The position numbers were made by a program, and so were the translations under genes. Below the pieces are notes generated by a model, which saw only the letters and a list, made by a program, of their open reading frames with translations, did no database searches and was not told the DNA's origin. From positions 3,658,001 to 3,722,000 of the forward strand of contig LR134353.1 in NCBI GenBank assembly GCA_900637135.1: a stretch of 64,000 bases of DNA, in the 5' to 3' direction. Position 1 is the stretch's first letter; each line of letters starts with the position of its first letter. Of the stretch, positions 44,951-53,291 are shown piece after piece. The stretch is from Mycolicibacterium flavescens (lineage in GTDB: Bacteria > Actinomycetota > Actinomycetes > Mycobacteriales > Mycobacteriaceae).

Positions 44951-47134
44951 CTACGCCCGCTCGACGCGGATGGGCACACCCGTCAGCCACGCCATGCCCG
45001 ACAGCGCCTCGACATCGGCGGGGTCGCTGGACGTCAGCTGGTTGACGTTCGCGCCGCCGGCCCGGTTGGCCAGCCGCCAACTCCCAGTTCCCTTGTGCCC
45101 CCAGCCGTGTGGCACCGCGACGACCCCGGGCACGAGGTCCTTCGTCGTCAGCACCGGCACGGTGATGGCGCCGTACGGTGACGCGATCCGCACCTCGTCG
45201 CCGTCGACGATATGCAACTCGGCCGCGTCGTCGACGTGCATCAGAGCGTGCTGACGACGATCGCCACGCATCAACAGCGGCGAGTTGTGCATCCACGAGT
45301 TCTCCGAGCGCGGCTCGCGCAACCCGATCATCCGCAGCGGATAGCCGTCGGGCACCGCGCGCCGCGACAGCTTCTCCACCTCGGCGGAGATCCCCGGATG
45401 GGCGAGCCGAACCCGGCGCGACACATAACCGACGGCCTCGCGCAACACACCCGTGCGGATGTTCGGCGCGACCACGACGCCGTGCGGATGCTGCTCGGTC
45501 AACCGCCGCAGCGACAGCCCGCCCCGTCGCAACCCGAACCTGTCGCCGCCCTCCGACATCCGCACCAGGGCGTCCATCATGGTCCGCGGCGACGCCTCGA
45601 AACCCAACAGCCGCAGAACCTTCTGCACACCGGAGAACACCGCGAAGGCCGGCACGCGACCGGCCAACCGCCGGGCCAGGTCCTCGACGATGTCCCACTC
45701 CCCTCGCGCCTCCCCCACCGGCGCCAACACGGCTTCGGTCGCCTGACGGAACGGCGTGGCCTGAAACCCCTGGAACGTATACGGGAAATCGTCGCGTTCG
45801 TACATCGTCGTCACGGGCAGGATGTAGTCGCACTGCGCGCTCGTCTCGGTGACGTAGAAGTCGAGCGCGACCGACAGCTCCAGCTCACCGAACGCCGCCT
45901 CGAGTTCCTCACCGTTGGGCACCGACAGCACAGGATTGCCTGCGGAGACGAACATCGCCCGGATCTGGTGCTCGCCAAGGGTCGTGATCTCCTTGGCCAT
46001 CAGCGCGCCAGGCTCCGATCCGATCGCGCTCGGGATCCCGCTGACCCGCGAGCGCTTGCGCCGGTAGGACCGCCGCATCACGGCGCCCATCGCGACGTTC
46101 TGCCACTTCTGGCCGACGGTGTGCATCGAGCTGAACACCGAACCGCCCGGCACGTCGAGATTGCCGGCCACCAGATTCACCGCGTCGATCAGGTAGGTGG
46201 TCAGCGTGCCGTGGCTGCCGACGCAGGTGCCGAGCCTGCCGTACACGGCCGCACCCGGTGTGGTCACCAAGTCACGGGCCAGCCCCCGCACGCTGTCCGC
46301 ATCGATCCCGGTCTGGGCGGCAGTCGACTCCGGAGTGAACGGACGGCACAGCTCCCGAAGCCAGTCCACGCCGTCGGCCTTCCGTTTCACCGCGGCCACG
46401 TCGACCAGCCCTTCGGCGAACATCACCTGCAGCAGCGAGAGCAGCAGCAGCGAGTCGGTGTCCGGCACGATGCCGAGCCATTCGAACGCCACGGCGGTCT
46501 CGGACCGCCGAGGGTCGACAATCACCACGCGCCCACCGCGCTTGACGATGTCCTGCATGCGGTCCTTGATCCGCGGCGCGGTGAGAAAACTGCCATGCGA
46601 GACAACCGGATTCGCGCCCATCATCACCAGGAGGTCGGTTCGCGTGAGATCCGGGATGGGCACCGACGTCGGCACACCATAGAGCAACTGGCTCGCGATG
46701 AGCCTACTGTTGGTGTCCTGCGACGACGCGGTGAAGTAGTGACCGTGACGGCCGAGGCCCTTCATGAACAACAGCGCCGCGAAAGTGTGCGCGTAACTGA
46801 AGGCGCCGGGATTGCCCATGTACCACCCGACCGAACCGGAGCCGTGGCGGCGCAGGATCGCCGAAAGCCGGGCCGCGATGTCGGCCATCGCCTCGTCCCA
46901 CGTCACCTCTTCGAACCCGGACGGCCCGCGGCGCAGCGGCCGCGTCACCCGATCCGGATCGTTGACGACCTCGGTGAACGCGATGCCCTTCTGGCAGGCG
47001 AAACCGGCGGACAGCGGGTGGTCCTTGTCCGGCCGCAACGCTACGAGGCGACCGTCCTCGACGGTCGCGATCATCCCGCACAACGGCTCGCAGATCCGGC
47101 AGAAGGTCGGCTTGTTCTCGATGACCGGCGCCAC
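44951..47134 (-). CDS. Molybdopterin (bis-MGD) oxidoreductase, Fe-S containing
   Basis: A 727-residue protein of the DMSO reductase/formate dehydrogenase family. The N-terminal cysteines in FCRICEPLCG and FACQKG form a 4Fe-4S site (residues about 12-48). The Mo-cofactor domains follow, with MMGANPVVSHGSF, VVIVDPRRSETA, SAGNPVLSVPNGEEL and a C-terminal cofactor-binding barrel with GWGHKGTGSW. No signal or Tat motif is present, so it is cytoplasmic. No electron-transfer subunit is adjacent, which is unusual. It is divergent from the thiolase with a TetR-type site between them. Confidence 0.88.
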   Translation of the reverse strand: MAPVIENKPTFCRICEPLCGMIATVEDGRLVALRPDKDHPLSAGFACQKGIAFTEVVNDPDRVTRPLRRGPSGFEEVTWDEAMADIAARLSAILRRHGSGSVGWYMGNPGAFSYAHTFAALLFMKGLGRHGHYFTASSQDTNSRLIASQLLYGVPTSVPIPDLTRTDLLVMMGANPVVSHGSFLTAPRIKDRMQDIVKRGGRVVIVDPRRSETAVAFEWLGIVPDTDSLLLLSLLQVMFAEGLVDVAAVKRKADGVDWLRELCRPFTPESTAAQTGIDADSVRGLARDLVTTPGAAVYGRLGTCVGSHGTLTTYLIDAVNLVAGNLDVPGGSVFSSMHTVGQKWQNVAMGAVMRRSYRRKRSRVSGIPSAIGSEPGALMAKEITTLGEHQIRAMFVSAGNPVLSVPNGEELEAAFGELELSVALDFYVTETSAQCDYILPVTTMYERDDFPYTFQGFQATPFRQATEAVLAPVGEARGEWDIVEDLARRLAGRVPAFAVFSGVQKVLRLLGFEASPRTMMDALVRMSEGGDRFGLRRGGLSLRRLTEQHPHGVVVAPNIRTGVLREAVGYVSRRVRLAHPGISAEVEKLSRRAVPDGYPLRMIGLREPRSENSWMHNSPLLMRGDRRQHALMHVDDAAELHIVDGDEVRIASPYGAITVPVLTTKDLVPGVVAVPHGWGHKGTGSWRLANRAGGANVNQLTSSDPADVEALSGMAWLTGVPIRVERA

Positions 47135-47146
47135 GCCGATTACGAT

Positions 47147-47163
47147 ACTGTAAGAGTTACAGT
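47147..47163. promoter_or_regulatory. TetR-type operator between divergent molybdopterin and thiolase genes
   Basis: ACTGTAAGAGTTACAGT has perfect 7-base arms with a 3-base spacer. It begins 13 bases from the molybdopterin oxidoreductase start and ends 38 bases before the thiolase start. Confidence 0.8.
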
Positions 47164-47200
47164 TACACGTCGGATCGGCGTTGACCAGAGAGGATCAGGC

Positions 47201-48346
47201 ATGCACGACGTGGCGATCATCGGTGTCGGACTGCATCCGTTCGGCCGCTTCGAAGGCAAGTCCGCGATGGAGATGGGCGTCGACGCGATCTTCGCCGCCG
47301 TCGCCGACGCCGGACTCGAGTGGCGCGACATCCAGTTCGCCACCGGGGGCAGCTGGACGGTGGCCAACCCCGACGCGATCGTCGGCATGGTCGGGCTGTC
47401 GGGCATCCCGTTCACCAACGTGTTCAACGCCTGCGCCACCGCGGCCAGCGCCGCGAAGGCCTGCGCCGACGGAATCCGGTTGGGCGACTACGACATCGGC
47501 ATCGCGATCGGTCTGGACAAACATCCGCGGGGCGCGTTCACCGAAGACCCCGCCCTGGTCGGCATGCCGCGCTGGTACGCCGAGAACGGTCAGTACCTCA
47601 CCACCCAGTTCTTCGGGATGAAGGCCAACCGCTATCTGCACGAGCACGGCATCTCCCAGCAGACGCTGGCCAAGGTGGCGGCCAAGAACTTCCGCAACGG
47701 CGCACTGAACCCCAACGCGTTTCGCCGCAAGCCCATCCCCGAGGACCAGATCCTCAACTCCACGATGCTGAACTATCCCCTCACGCAGTACATGTTCTGC
47801 GCTCCGGACGAGGGTGCGGCCGCCGTTGTGATGTGTCGCGCCGACATCGCCGAGCGCTACACCACCAAACCGGTGTACCTGCGCGCGGTCGAGGTCCGTA
47901 CCCGTAAGTACGGCGCCTACGAGGTGAACACCACGTTCGCACCCGTCGATGAGGACGTCGCACCCACCGTCTACGCCGCGAAAGCCGCGTTCGAAAAGGC
48001 CGGCGTGGCACCGCAGGACGTCGACGTCATCCAGCTGCAGGACACCGATGCCGGCGCCGAGATCATCCACATGGCCGAGTGCGGTTTCTGCGCCGACGGA
48101 GACCAGGAGAAGCTGCTGGCCGACGGGGCCACCGAGATCACCGGATCGCTGCCGATCAACACCGACGGCGGGCTCATCGCCAACGGCGAGCCGATCGGCG
48201 CGTCGGGGTTGCGCCAGATCCACGAGTTGGTCCGCCAACTGCGCGGCGAAGCCGGTGATCGCCAGGTGCCCGGCGAGCCGAAGGTCGGCTTCGCGCAGCT
48301 CTACGGCGCACCCGGAACCGCCGCCGCGACCATCCTGACGAGGTGA
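47201..48346 (+). CDS. SCP-x/Ltp-type thiolase-fold protein with Glu in place of the GHP histidine
   Basis: A 381-residue protein from ATG 47201 with GAGAGGA upstream; the same frame is open for 2 kb further upstream antisense to the molybdopterin gene, which is not coding. The nucleophile C78 lies in NACATAA. The usual GHPxGASG histidine is replaced: the sequence is NGEPIGASG with E330, and the C-terminal CxG motif is absent (YGAPGTAAATIL). This matches Ltp-like thiolase homologs, some of which catalyse retro-aldol cleavage of acyl-CoA side chains. No DUF35 partner is adjacent. Confidence 0.87.
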   Translation: MHDVAIIGVGLHPFGRFEGKSAMEMGVDAIFAAVADAGLEWRDIQFATGGSWTVANPDAIVGMVGLSGIPFTNVFNACATAASAAKACADGIRLGDYDIGIAIGLDKHPRGAFTEDPALVGMPRWYAENGQYLTTQFFGMKANRYLHEHGISQQTLAKVAAKNFRNGALNPNAFRRKPIPEDQILNSTMLNYPLTQYMFCAPDEGAAAVVMCRADIAERYTTKPVYLRAVEVRTRKYGAYEVNTTFAPVDEDVAPTVYAAKAAFEKAGVAPQDVDVIQLQDTDAGAEIIHMAECGFCADGDQEKLLADGATEITGSLPINTDGGLIANGEPIGASGLRQIHELVRQLRGEAGDRQVPGEPKVGFAQLYGAPGTAAATILTR

Positions 48347-48348
48347 CC

Positions 48349-49578
48349 ATGACCCAATTCACCGGGGCTCCGATCTTCGACGCCGACCAGCACATGTACG
48401 AGACGGCCGACGCGCTGACCAAGTACCTGCCCGAGAAATTCTCGCGCGCCGTGCAATTCGCGAAGTTCGGCCGGCACACCCGCATCGTCATCAACAACCG
48501 CGTCAACGACTTCATCCCGAATCCGACGTTCGAGCGCGTCGCCGCGCCCGGCGCCCACGAGAAGTTCTTCGCCGGCGAGAACACCGAAGGCCTGACGCTG
48601 CGCGAGATGCAGGGCCCGGCGATCGAAGCGCCCGCCGCGACGCGCAACCCCGACGACCGCATCGTCGAACTCGACCGGCAGGGCGTTGTCGAAGCATTGA
48701 ACTACCCGACCTTGGCCAGCCTCATCGAGCACGCCACCGCCGATGATCCCCAACTCAGCCTCGCGATCATCCACGCCCTCAACCAGTGGATGTGCGAACA
48801 CTGGACCTTCAACTACCAGAACCGGATCTTCTCCACGCCGATCATCAACCTCTCCGAGGTCGACGGTGCGCAACGCGAACTCGAGTACATCCTCGACAAC
48901 GGCGCCAAGGTCGCGCTCGTGAAGCCGGGACCGGTTCGAGGACTGCACGGTTGGCGCTCACCGGCGCTGCCCGAGTTCGACCCGTTCTGGCGCGACGTCG
49001 AAGCTGCCGGGTTGCCCATCGTGCTGCACGCGAGCTATCCCCCGCTCGACGACTACGTCGGGCAGTGGGAGCCACCGCACACCCAGAACTTCATGGCGCA
49101 GAGCGCGTTCCGGTGGATGGTGCTCGGCCACCGCGAGATCGCCGACATGATCACCAGCCTGATCTGCCACGGCACGCTGACGCGCTTCCCAAAGCTGCGC
49201 ATCGCCAGCGTCGAGAACGGCAGTTCGTGGATCGGACCGCTGTTCAAGGACTTCGACGACCTCTACCGGAAGATGCCACAGAACTTCGGTGAGCATCCGC
49301 ACGAGGTGTTCCGGCGCAACATCTGGGTGAGCCCGTTCTGGGAGGGTTGTGTATCCGACGTCGTCGAGACGGTCGGCTGGGACCGGGTGCTGTTCGGCTC
49401 GGACTACCCGCATCCGGAGGGCCTCGCCGAGCCGAAGGGCTTCTGGAAGTACGCCGAAGGCATGGACGTGCGTCGCACCTACGACTTCATGGGCGACAAC
49501 GCGCGCCGGTTCATGGGCCTGCCGATCGCCAACCCGGACCCGGACGCCGTCAGACCGCCCGCGCTGTCGGACGCCTGA
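48349..49578 (+). CDS. Amidohydrolase-2 family protein
   Basis: A 409-residue protein from ATG 48349 with GACGAGG upstream; a GTG at 48343 overlaps the thiolase stop. The first metal motif is DADQHMYE, where Gln precedes the histidine, followed by a VLHASYPP histidine and SDYPHPEG with the final aspartate. It shares NDFIPNPTFE and GRxxRIVI-type blocks with the amidohydrolase at 56896, so those two form a subfamily. It is probably cotranscribed with the atypical thiolase under the TetR-type site. Confidence 0.88.
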   Translation: MTQFTGAPIFDADQHMYETADALTKYLPEKFSRAVQFAKFGRHTRIVINNRVNDFIPNPTFERVAAPGAHEKFFAGENTEGLTLREMQGPAIEAPAATRNPDDRIVELDRQGVVEALNYPTLASLIEHATADDPQLSLAIIHALNQWMCEHWTFNYQNRIFSTPIINLSEVDGAQRELEYILDNGAKVALVKPGPVRGLHGWRSPALPEFDPFWRDVEAAGLPIVLHASYPPLDDYVGQWEPPHTQNFMAQSAFRWMVLGHREIADMITSLICHGTLTRFPKLRIASVENGSSWIGPLFKDFDDLYRKMPQNFGEHPHEVFRRNIWVSPFWEGCVSDVVETVGWDRVLFGSDYPHPEGLAEPKGFWKYAEGMDVRRTYDFMGDNARRFMGLPIANPDPDAVRPPALSDA

Positions 49579-49659
49579 CGAGCGCGACGAGAAGTCGCGC
49601 GTAAGCAGTGCAAGCGTGGCAGAGTGCGCATAGCCGGACGTTCCCCGGGAGGAGCCAGC

Positions 49660-50484
49660 ATGCCCACGATCACCACCAGCGACGGCGTCGAGATCTTCTT
49701 CAAGGACTGGGGGTCGGGTCAGCCGATCGTGTTCAGCCACGGTTGGCCGCTGTCGGCCGACGACTGGGACACGCAGATGTTGTTCTTCGCCCAACACGGG
49801 TACCGCGTGATCGCCCACGACCGCCGTGGGCATGGCCGCTCGGCGCAGGTCGCCGACGGACATGACATGGACCACTACGCCGACGATCTCGCCGCTGTCG
49901 TCGAGCACCTCGACCTTCACGACGCAGTCCACATCGGCCACTCCACCGGCGGCGGCGAGGTGGCGCATTATCTGGCCCGGCACGGGCAGGCGCGAGCGGC
50001 CAAGGCGGTGCTGATCAGTTCCGTGCCGCCGCTGATGGTCAAGACCGACGCCAACCCCGGCGGGCTGCCCAAAGACGTGTTCGACGATCTGCAAGCGCAA
50101 TTGGCCGCCAACCGCTCGGAGTTCTACCGCTCGCTCGCGGCCGGCCCCTTCTACGGGTTCAACCGGCCGGGAGTGGAGCCTTCGGAGGCGATCATCGAAA
50201 ACTGGTGGCGCCAAGGCATGATGGGCGGCGCCAAAGCGCACTACGACGGCATCGTCGCCTTCTCGCAGACCGACTTCACCGAGGACCTGAAGAAGATCAC
50301 CATCCCGGTACTGGTGATGCACGGCGACGCCGACCAGATCGTGCCGTACGAGAACTCCGGTCCGCTGTCGGCGAAGCTACTGCCCAACGGCACTCTGAAG
50401 ACCTACCCCGGCTATCCGCACGGCGCGTTCGTCACCCACCACGACGTCATCAACCCGGATCTCCTGGAGTTCATCCGGTCCTGA
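49660..50484 (+). CDS. Alpha/beta hydrolase (non-heme haloperoxidase/arylesterase-like)
   Basis: A 274-residue hydrolase from ATG 49660 with GGGAGGAG upstream. The oxyanion region is FSHGWPLSADDWD, the nucleophile elbow GHSTGGGEV, the catalytic aspartate in HGDADQIVP and the histidine in YPHGAF. The HDRRGHGRS and GHSTGGG combination is typical of cofactor-free perhydrolases and arylesterases. In this setting it could hydrolyse a lactone or ester intermediate. It lies 82 bases after the amidohydrolase. Confidence 0.92.
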   Translation: MPTITTSDGVEIFFKDWGSGQPIVFSHGWPLSADDWDTQMLFFAQHGYRVIAHDRRGHGRSAQVADGHDMDHYADDLAAVVEHLDLHDAVHIGHSTGGGEVAHYLARHGQARAAKAVLISSVPPLMVKTDANPGGLPKDVFDDLQAQLAANRSEFYRSLAAGPFYGFNRPGVEPSEAIIENWWRQGMMGGAKAHYDGIVAFSQTDFTEDLKKITIPVLVMHGDADQIVPYENSGPLSAKLLPNGTLKTYPGYPHGAFVTHHDVINPDLLEFIRS

Positions 50485-50490
50485 CCGCCC

Positions 50491-50979
50491 TCACTTCATC
50501 GCGCGACGCGAGGCTTTCGCAATGAGTTTGCGCACCCGCTCGGAGATGTAGACGGCAAAGAGTCCGTTGAAGACGTCCTCGCGCAACCGCGTCAACGTCG
50601 AACTCGTGAAACGCCACTGCCCATCGAGCTTCTCGTAGGTCTCGTGGTAGTGACCGTAGCCGCGCAGGTTGACACCGGGGCCGAAGCGCACGACATCCTC
50701 GAGCGCCCACACCCCGCGCGCGGTGGTCGGCGATGTCAGCTCGATCTCCGGGGCGTGCACCTGATGCACCGTGGCCTGGCCGCGCAAGCTCTTCCGGGTG
50801 AACGCGACGAACTCGTCGGCGCCTCGGATCACCTTTCCACCGGCGGGGGACGTGTCACTGAGAAAGTCATCGGCGAACAGGGTGCGCCACGCCGCCCAGT
50901 CCTTGGTGTCCAGAAGACGGCAGTAGCGCGCCTTCAGTTGCTTGATCTCCTCGATCTCGACGAGGTCGGCATCGGTCAT
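50491..50979 (-). CDS. SnoaL-4 family protein, BaiE-like
   Basis: A 162-residue protein whose ATG at 50979 overlaps the stop of the upstream epimerase gene (ATGA). EEIKQLKARYCRLLDTKDW, HAPEIELTSPTTARGVWALE and YHETYEKLDGQWRFTSSTLT resemble, block for block, bile-acid 7-alpha-dehydratase BaiE as I recall it. Similar proteins are common in actinobacteria, so dehydration of a hydroxylated CoA ester is a hypothesis. It is coupled to an NAD-dependent reductase. Confidence 0.82.
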   Translation of the reverse strand: MTDADLVEIEEIKQLKARYCRLLDTKDWAAWRTLFADDFLSDTSPAGGKVIRGADEFVAFTRKSLRGQATVHQVHAPEIELTSPTTARGVWALEDVVRFGPGVNLRGYGHYHETYEKLDGQWRFTSSTLTRLREDVFNGLFAVYISERVRKLIAKASRRAMK

Positions 50980-52010
50980 CTCGTGGACATCTTCTGTGCC
51001 TGCTCGACGTAGAACCGCGCGGCCCGTTCGAGCGACTCGGCGGTGGGCCGCGGATGCCACCCGAGCTCCCGTGACGCCTTACTGTGGTCGGCAGGCGCCA
51101 TGATGTGCAGCAGCCGAATCCCGGTGGTGTTCATCGGGATCTCCCGCCGCAACAGGCGGGCCACCACGCCGGCGACCCGTACGGTCGCGTACACCACCGG
51201 AAGCGGGACGCCGAAACGCGGCGGCTTCGCCCCCACCGCCCGTGCGGCTGTGGTGAGCATGTCACGCATCGGCATGTAACTCTCGGAGATGATGTATCGC
51301 TCGCCCACGCCGCCGCGTTCGGCAGCGAGCAGGAAGGCCTCGGCGACGTCTTCGATGCCGACGACCTCGGTGGACACGCCCTTGATGTAGGCCGGGATCT
51401 TGCCGAACGCGGCGTACTGCACCATCAGCCCCTGGTGCGGCTGCCAGTCGCGGGGCCCGTACGGGTTGGACACGTTCATCACCACGGCGGGCAGGCCGCG
51501 GTCGCGGGCGTAGGACAGGACCAGTTCCTCGGCCTGACGGCGCGATTCGATGTACGCGCCGCCCCGGTCCCCCCAGTCGAACGGCATCTCCTCGGTCACG
51601 GGACGGCTTCCGTCGCCGAGGGCGATCGTTCCGATGGTGCTGCAGAACACGAACCGGTGCAGGCCCGCCTTCGCCGCGACATCGAGCACCCGGCGCAAAC
51701 AGTTGACGTTGGTTTCGAACAGCGGTGCGGGGTCGCTCAGATGAAATCTGGTGTCGACGATGCAGTAGTGGACGACGTCGCGGTCGGCCATCGCCGCGCG
51801 AAGCGCTTCCTCGTCGTACAGGTCGCCGTAGCAGCGTTCGACGTCGAGGTCGTCGATGGCCACCGTCGAACTCGTCTTACGCAGATACACCCGCACGTCG
51901 TCGCCTCGCTCGACGAGTTTGCGTGTGACGTGCGAACCGACGAACCCGCTCGGGCCCATCACCAGCGCGCGGCGCGCGGGCTGTTTCGCTGTCGGGGGTG
52001 CGTCTGTCAT
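50976..52010 (-). CDS. NAD-dependent epimerase/dehydratase (3-beta-HSD-like extended SDR)
   Basis: A 344-residue extended SDR from ATG 52010. The cofactor motif is GPSGFVG (19-25) and the catalytic region reads Y153-IES-R157, so the usual active-site lysine of YxxxK is arginine. NPYGPRDWQPH and the C-terminal LGWHPRPTAESLERAARFY are family-typical and resemble HpnA or 3-beta-hydroxysteroid dehydrogenase proteins. It probably oxidises or reduces a ring hydroxyl/ketone. It is coupled to the downstream SnoaL gene and separated from the ACAD pair by a repeat element. Confidence 0.87.
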   Translation of the reverse strand: MTDAPPTAKQPARRALVMGPSGFVGSHVTRKLVERGDDVRVYLRKTSSTVAIDDLDVERCYGDLYDEEALRAAMADRDVVHYCIVDTRFHLSDPAPLFETNVNCLRRVLDVAAKAGLHRFVFCSTIGTIALGDGSRPVTEEMPFDWGDRGGAYIESRRQAEELVLSYARDRGLPAVVMNVSNPYGPRDWQPHQGLMVQYAAFGKIPAYIKGVSTEVVGIEDVAEAFLLAAERGGVGERYIISESYMPMRDMLTTAARAVGAKPPRFGVPLPVVYATVRVAGVVARLLRREIPMNTTGIRLLHIMAPADHSKASRELGWHPRPTAESLERAARFYVEQAQKMSTR

Positions 52011-52020
52011 GTTCTGTACC

Positions 52021-52084
52021 TCGCGAGCGACCGGAAACTGTCAGATTTTCGCGGCGTTTCGTGTGCAAACACGGACGCTCGCGA
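52021..52084. repeat. 64-bp palindromic intergenic element, copy 2
   Basis: Arms CGCGAGCGACCG (52022-52033) and CGGACGCTCGCG (52072-52083) pair at 11 of 12 positions, extended by a further pair outside. The reverse complement aligns along most of its length with the element at 44882-44944. It lies between two leftward genes. Confidence 0.65.
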
Positions 52085-52091
52085 AAAAAGG

Positions 52092-53291
52092 TTAGGAGGC
52101 TTTCTTGGCCGGCGGGGCGTATGCGGGCTTGCCGAGGCCGAGCACGTACTGGGCGATCATGTTGCGGAACACCTCCAGCGTGCCGCCGTAGATGCCGACC
52201 AGCGGCGCGAAGCGGTACACGTACTCGGCCGCGCCGTCGTCGATCGCCCCGTCGGTGCCCAGGGGCAGCGAGGACGCCGTGCCGAGCAGATCCATCAGAT
52301 CCGGTGAGATGTCGCGCATGGTCTGTGCCAGCGCCACCCGGCCGAAGATGCTGGTGGCCGAGAAGGCCGCCTCCATGCGGGCGACGCTGCGTCCCAACCG
52401 GTATGCCACCGATCCGTCGTCGATCAACTTGCGGCCGTTGGGATCCGGCTCGGCGACCAGCGCGGCGGCCTTGTCGACCGCGGCGGCCATCGTGTTGGCC
52501 TGGTGCATCATGATCGAGACATCCTGCAGACCGTCGACGGCCGCTTCCACCGCGCCGTGCTCGACGTTGAGTGGTTCGCGCACCACCGTCCAGCCGTCGT
52601 TCACCTCGCCGAGGCGGTACTTGTCGTCGACGCGGACATCGCTGTAGTAGACGATGTTCGTCCGGTCGCCGTCGACGGTGCGGATGCCCTGGATCTCGAT
52701 TCCCGGCGAGTCGAGCGGCACCAGGAACATGGTGAGGCTCTTGTGCTTCGGCGCGTCGGGGTCGGTGTTGGTGATCAGGAAGACGTACTGGCAGTTGTGG
52801 GCGCCGGTGGTGAACATCTTCGAGCCATTGATAATCCAGCTCGATCCATCCGCTTCCCGCACGGCCCTGGTCTTGCAGGTCGCGACGTCGGATCCGCCCT
52901 CGGGCTCGGTGTAGCCCAGGCAGAGCCGGACCTCGCCGGTGTACACCCGCGGCATCACCTCGGCCTTGAGTTCGGGTGAGCCGAACTTGTCGACCGACCG
53001 CGCGATCATCGCCGTCGTACCGAACGTCACCCACGGCACATGCGCACGGCGCTTCTCCAGCTCCCAGATGCGTCGCCGGACCCGGTTGAACCCGCCTTCG
53101 GATTCCGGCTTCCATTCGCGCGCAAGGTATCCCGCCTTGCCGAGCGCCAGATGCACACCCTCGTCGAAGTTGTCGCCGGTCTCGCGGTCCCGCCGAATCA
53201 CCTCCTCGGTGACGATCTCGGCCAGGAAAGCGCGCGACTCCTCGAGGAACGCCTGATCCTCTTCGGACAGTTCGACCCGTGAGAAATCCAT
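52092..53291 (-). CDS. Acyl-CoA dehydrogenase, FadE-type subunit A
   Basis: A 399-residue acyl-CoA dehydrogenase whose ATG (53291) overlaps the stop of the next ACAD gene (TAATG). FAD-binding GYTEPEGGSDVATCKT, WIINGSKMFTTGAHNCQY and a C-terminal YGGTLEVFRNMIAQYVLG are present. In mycobacterial sterol catabolism adjacent unlike FadE genes form alpha2beta2 heterotetramers with one active site per pair; this gene and its neighbour have that layout. It desaturates a bulky acyl-CoA. Confidence 0.92.
   Translation of the reverse strand: MDFSRVELSEEDQAFLEESRAFLAEIVTEEVIRRDRETGDNFDEGVHLALGKAGYLAREWKPESEGGFNRVRRRIWELEKRRAHVPWVTFGTTAMIARSVDKFGSPELKAEVMPRVYTGEVRLCLGYTEPEGGSDVATCKTRAVREADGSSWIINGSKMFTTGAHNCQYVFLITNTDPDAPKHKSLTMFLVPLDSPGIEIQGIRTVDGDRTNIVYYSDVRVDDKYRLGEVNDGWTVVREPLNVEHGAVEAAVDGLQDVSIMMHQANTMAAAVDKAAALVAEPDPNGRKLIDDGSVAYRLGRSVARMEAAFSATSIFGRVALAQTMRDISPDLMDLLGTASSLPLGTDGAIDDGAAEYVYRFAPLVGIYGGTLEVFRNMIAQYVLGLGKPAYAPPAKKAS

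Noticed and set aside
45212..47200. A 660-codon open upstream extension of the thiolase frame
   Set aside because: It is antisense to the well-supported molybdopterin oxidoreductase, rich in Arg/His/Ala without family features, and the thiolase has its own RBS and start at 47201.
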